DNA of 26,424 bases from NCBI GenBank assembly GCA_964641715.1, contig CAZXMB010000013.1, forward strand, positions 1 through 26,424. Direction: 5' to 3'. The position numbers and the translations under genes were made by a program. The notes beneath the pieces were generated by a model. The model was not told where the DNA came from and did no database searches. It saw only the letters and a program-made list of their open reading frames with translations. Positions 23,724 through 26,424 of this stretch are shown here, in pieces. Origin of the DNA: CAZXMB01 sp964641715. Its GTDB lineage: Bacteria; Desulfobacterota; BSN033; UBA1163. Every line of letters begins with the position of its first letter. Position 1 is the first letter of the stretch.

Positions 23724-25124
23724 ATGGATAGAAAAGAATTAGAGATAATTCTCAAAGAGGGCGAAGGGTATAAAAGTGAGTTCAAAGAAGGCATTAGCGG
23801 GCTGGAGAGGGAACTTGTTGCTTTTGCCAATGCCTCCGGAGGGAAAATATTTCTTGGGGTAACAGATGACGGTAAGATTCAAGGGATAAAAGCAATTCAT
23901 AAACTAAAATCTCAAATTCAAGACATAGCCAATAACTGCAGGCCAAGGATAAAAATCACCATAGAGGATATTGATAATGTCCTCGTTATTAACGTAAGAG
24001 AGGGTGAGGATAAACCTTATGAATGTTCTTCTGGTTTTTATAAAAGGATTGGTCCTAATTCACAAAAAATGAAGAGAAATGAGATCTTAGAATTCTTCAA
24101 ATCAGAGGGGAAGATAAGATTTGACGAATTAATTGAGCCAAAGTTCATTTATCCCAAGGATTTTGATAAAAACGGATTTAAAAGATTCTTACAACTGGCA
24201 GAGATATCAAAAATCGGTGATACCGAAAGACTACTTAATGGTTTGGGTGTGGCTGAAAAGCAGGAAGGAAGGCTTTATTTCAATAATGCGGGGATATTGT
24301 TCTTCGCCAAGAATCCTCAAAAGTTCATTCCGTGGTCTGTTTTTACTGTTGCTCTATTTAAGGATGATGCTGGCGTTGATATCATCGACAGGAAGGAGAT
24401 AGAAGGGAGCCTGTTTGATATTGTCGAAGAAGTGATGAAATTCGTCAGATTGTATGCAAAGGTAGCATACCGTTTTACGGGAAAGCCACGAAGGGAGAAT
24501 GTGTATGAGTATCCCTTCGATGCCATCCGGGAAGCAGTAATAAATTCAGTAATGCACAAGTACTATTTTGAGCATGGCCACAACAACATTCTAAGGTTTT
24601 TACCCGACAGGATTAGGATTGAGAACTATTGGCAAAAACCATCCCATTTTGTTCTTGGCAAAACAGTGTTTAGAAGAAACCATATCATCGCCGACCTATT
24701 CGCCAAAATTCACTTTGGTGAAAAGATGGGGACTGGATTTGAGAGGATAAGGGAAGTATGCAAAAAAGAGAACGCCCCCTTCCCAGAGATAGAGTTTAAT
24801 GAGAATTATTTTTATGTAACTTTCAAACAGAGCAAAGAGTACTTAAAATTGGCAGCAGAAGAAAGGAAAGGGGTCACTGAAAAAGTCAGGGAAAAGGCCA
24901 TTGAAAAGGTCATAGAAAAGGTCGGAGAAAGGGTCACAGAAAACCAAAAGAGAATTCTGAAAGAAATTATAAGAAATAAATCCATAACCATAAAGAGACT
25001 ATCAGAGAGTATTGGAATTTCTGAAAGAAAAACTCAAGAGAACATAAATAAACTTAAGGGAAAAGGATTGCTAAAGAGAATTGGTCCAGACAAAGGGGGA
25101 TATTGGGAGATTTTGGCTAAATGA
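23724..25124 (+). CDS. AlbA_2-domain ATP-binding transcriptional regulator-like protein
   Basis: A 466-residue protein. The N-terminal AlbA_2 (Schlafen-type) domain spans about residues 10-125 (E-G-Y-K-S-E-F-K-E-G, A-F-A-N-A-S-G-G-K-I-F-L-G-V). A GHKL/HATPase_c_4-like region covers about 260-375 (A-I-R-E-A-V-I-N-S-V-M-H, then F-G-E-K-M-G-T-G-F-E-R-I). Residues 384-407 are a four-residue repeat of the V-x-E-K type. A winged helix ends the protein (about 410-466, closing G-P-D-K-G-G-Y-W-E-I). Such proteins are often found inside type I restriction-modification loci, where their role is unclear, possibly regulatory or defensive. AAGGA eight bases before the ATG supports the start. It follows hsdM by 84 nt containing the interspersed repeat. 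Confidence 0.87.
   Translation: MDRKELEIILKEGEGYKSEFKEGISGLERELVAFANASGGKIFLGVTDDGKIQGIKAIHKLKSQIQDIANNCRPRIKITIEDIDNVLVINVREGEDKPYECSSGFYKRIGPNSQKMKRNEILEFFKSEGKIRFDELIEPKFIYPKDFDKNGFKRFLQLAEISKIGDTERLLNGLGVAEKQEGRLYFNNAGILFFAKNPQKFIPWSVFTVALFKDDAGVDIIDRKEIEGSLFDIVEEVMKFVRLYAKVAYRFTGKPRRENVYEYPFDAIREAVINSVMHKYYFEHGHNNILRFLPDRIRIENYWQKPSHFVLGKTVFRRNHIIADLFAKIHFGEKMGTGFERIREVCKKENAPFPEIEFNENYFYVTFKQSKEYLKLAAEERKGVTEKVREKAIEKVIEKVGERVTENQKRILKEIIRNKSITIKRLSESIGISERKTQENINKLKGKGLLKRIGPDKGGYWEILAK
24873..24944 (+). repeat. Six 12-nt tandem units coding a four-residue repeat
   Basis: Imperfect units of GTCAnnGAAAAG run in frame from 24873 to 24944 and encode residues 384-407, repeating V-x-E-K. 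They link the ATPase-like domain to the winged helix and probably form a charged helix. Copy number may vary between strains. Confidence 0.85.
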
Positions 25125-25164
25125 GTGAGGGTGTAAGGGTTGGCGATTATTTACTTTCTTTTTC

Positions 25165-25205
25165 TGTCATTCTGACCCTGAGCAAGGCGAAAGGGAAGAA
25201 TCTCA
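25165..25205. repeat. 41-nt interspersed repeat, copy 2
   Basis: The second copy of the element at 23664-23704, identical at 38 of 41 positions. It lies 36 nt before the Fic gene start, so each of the two accessory genes is directly preceded by one copy. The flanking CCCTTCGC arm of copy 1 is missing here. Confidence 0.8.
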
Positions 25206-25241
25206 GTTTTGAATGGATAGTATGTAGGGGGTGACCCAAAT

Positions 25242-26282
25242 ATGTTTAAACCAAATTTTCGCTACACTGACAAGATTGTAAATAATCTAACCCAGATTGC
25301 TGTTGCCAGAGAACTAATCCTAAATTCTCCATTGATCCCCAAATGGGAAGTGACTCTTCGTCGCGAAGCAATTATTCGAAGCGCTCATTCTTCAACAGCC
25401 ATCGAGGGGAATAGACTTTCTTTCGAACAGGTCAGTGAGTTAGCCCACGGGCGAGAAGTAATGGCAACTCGCAAAGACAAACAGGAGGTCTTAAACTATC
25501 TTAAGGTCTTGGAGCATATTGATGAATTGACCGAGGGCAATGAGATCAAGGAAAAAGACATTTTGAACATCCACAAATTAGTAACTCATGAGACCTTGGA
25601 AGATGCTTCTGATTGTGGAGTCTATCGCAGTCGGTATGTGGCGGTGGTAAACAGATTAACTGGTGAGGTTATTTTCAGGCCACCTTCAAATGAAGACGTC
25701 CCAGGTTTGGTAAAGGACCTAATTCAATGGCTGAACTCCTCTGAAGCAAAAACACTCGACCCTGTAATCGAAGCAGGAATTGCGCATTATGAATTTGTCA
25801 GGATCCATCCTTTTGTGGATGGGAATGGAAGGACAGCACGAGCCCTTGCTGCCATGATCCTTTATCAACGTGGATTTGACACAAAACAATTCTTTTGCCT
25901 TGACGATTATTATGATTCTGATAGGCCAGCTTATTATCGAGTTTTACGAGATGTTGACCAAAAGACTTTAGATTTAACAGGTTGGCTTGAGTACTTTGTG
26001 GAAGGGGTCAAAGTCAGTATTTCATCTGTTAAAGAGAGAGTTATAAGGCTTAGTAGTGAGCGATTGAGGAGGACAAAGAAAGGGCAAATCGCCTTAACAG
26101 AAAGACAGATGAGGATCGTGGAATTTATAAATGCAAATGGGAGAATAACAAATCGGACCGTAAGGGAGATGTTTAAAATCTCAGACCGCGCCGCACTAAA
26201 AGAAATCAGTAAGTTATTGGATTTAAAGGTAATAGAGCCAGATGGAAAAGGGAGGAGTTTGAGTTATGTCTTGACACAATGA
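25242..26282 (+). CDS. Fic family protein with N-terminal inhibitory motif and C-terminal winged helix
   Basis: A 346-residue Fic-domain protein. The catalytic loop is H189-P-F-V-D-G-N-G-R197, a complete match to the H-P-F-x-D/E-G-N-G-R motif needed for AMP (or other nucleotide monophosphate) transfer to protein hydroxyls. Near the N-terminus S51-T-A-I-E55-G-N fits the (S/T)-x-x-x-E-(G/N) inhibitory helix, so activity is probably held in check within the same protein. A Fic_N-like region precedes the core, and the last 70 residues look like a winged helix (V-R-E-M-F-K-I-S-D-R-A-A-L). The ATG follows AGGGGGTGA at good spacing. Such proteins are often companions of type I restriction loci; the target is unknown. 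Confidence 0.92.
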   Translation: MFKPNFRYTDKIVNNLTQIAVARELILNSPLIPKWEVTLRREAIIRSAHSSTAIEGNRLSFEQVSELAHGREVMATRKDKQEVLNYLKVLEHIDELTEGNEIKEKDILNIHKLVTHETLEDASDCGVYRSRYVAVVNRLTGEVIFRPPSNEDVPGLVKDLIQWLNSSEAKTLDPVIEAGIAHYEFVRIHPFVDGNGRTARALAAMILYQRGFDTKQFFCLDDYYDSDRPAYYRVLRDVDQKTLDLTGWLEYFVEGVKVSISSVKERVIRLSSERLRRTKKGQIALTERQMRIVEFINANGRITNRTVREMFKISDRAALKEISKLLDLKVIEPDGKGRSLSYVLTQ

Positions 26283-26283
26283 T

Positions 26284-26319
26284 GGTTCGGGATTAGGTTC
26301 GGGATTAGGTTCGGGTTTA
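26284..26319. repeat. Three 12-nt tandem repeats after the Fic gene
   Basis: Two exact GGTTCGGGATTA units are followed by a variant ending GTTTA. They begin one base after the Fic stop codon. No gene or hairpin is associated. Confidence 0.85.
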
Positions 26320-26371
26320 TTCATAGTCAAGTGACGGAAAGAATTGGGTCATAACTGGGTCATGGCAAAAA

Positions 26372-26424
26372 GGAAAAGAAGTTTTGCTGAAAAGAGTCAG
26401 CCCAGACAAGGGAGGATATTGGGA
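26372..26424 (+). pseudogene. Fragment resembling the AlbA-type C-terminal winged helix
   Basis: The last 53 bases translate to G-K-E-V-L-L-K-R-V-S-P-D-K-G-G-Y-W, which parallels residues 446-461 of the AlbA-type protein in this window, with one extra codon. The frame runs back to a TAG at 26324 without a suitable start or the rest of the protein. It is either a decayed copy of that domain or the beginning of unseen sequence past the window end. Confidence 0.45.

Noticed and set aside
26284..26319. CRISPR-like or telomere-like repeat
   Set aside because: The units are directly adjacent without spacers and only three in number. They are a simple tandem repeat.
21858..26424. Complete type I restriction-modification system
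   Set aside because: Only the methylase is visible. No specificity (HsdS) or restriction (HsdR) subunit occurs before the window ends.

Overview
The window reads as a chromosomal piece of an anaerobic bacterium, most likely a Desulfobacterota/deltaproteobacterium-like lineage. This rests on the 2-hydroxyacyl-CoA-dehydratase-type activase genes, three radical SAM genes, an MlaEFD-type lipid transporter and short degenerate intergenic repeats. No rRNA, tRNA or marker gene is present, so the taxonomy is inference. A run of exactly 100 Ns (22871-22970) marks a scaffold join in a draft or metagenome assembly.

Layout. (1) 1-1653: the 3' part of a DUF2207 membrane protein with a glycine-rich tail. 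(2) 1719-16711: about 15 kb of tightly packed plus-strand genes, many with 4-nt start/stop overlaps. In order they are a radical SAM protein with extra cysteines, a BadF/HgdC-type activase ATPase, four 2-hydroxyacyl-CoA dehydratase-like subunits arranged A-B-B'-A' (A = HgdB-like, B = DUF2229), an LpxL-like acyltransferase, an SRPBCC protein, a B12-binding-type radical SAM protein, an MMPL/RND exporter, a phytoene-desaturase-like FAD oxidoreductase and a second B12-type radical SAM protein. (3) 16813-20297: an exported metallo-beta-lactamase-fold hydrolase, then MlaE-, MlaF- and MlaD-like genes for lipid movement across the envelope. (4) 20322-21695, minus strand: a membrane-anchored class III adenylate cyclase. 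(5) From 21696 to the end: a visibly AT-richer accessory island with a type I restriction-modification methylase (HsdM), an AlbA_2-domain ATP-binding regulator, a Fic protein and repeats. It stops inside what looks like another AlbA-type C-terminus.

How the genes may work together. The ATPase carries the two cysteines that hold the [4Fe-4S] cluster in HgdC-type activators, and each of the four partner proteins carries three similarly placed cysteines. This matches an ATP-driven low-potential reductase. The same modules (BadF, a cysteine linker, DUF2229, HgdB-like) are fused in the bacterial PlsA/glycerol ester reductase proteins that make plasmalogens and alkyl ether lipids; here they are separate and the last two are doubled. 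Together with the acyltransferase, exporter, desaturase-like oxidoreductase and radical SAM enzymes, the simplest inference is a biosynthetic locus for an unusual membrane lipid, with the Mla-like system downstream possibly moving it. The chemistry and product are not established by the sequence.

No gene-free stretch exceeds 300 nt. The longest are 21696-21857 (promoter and repeats), 26283-26424 (tandem repeat and gene remnant), 25125-25241 (repeat) and 16712-16812 (AT-rich, no clear signal).
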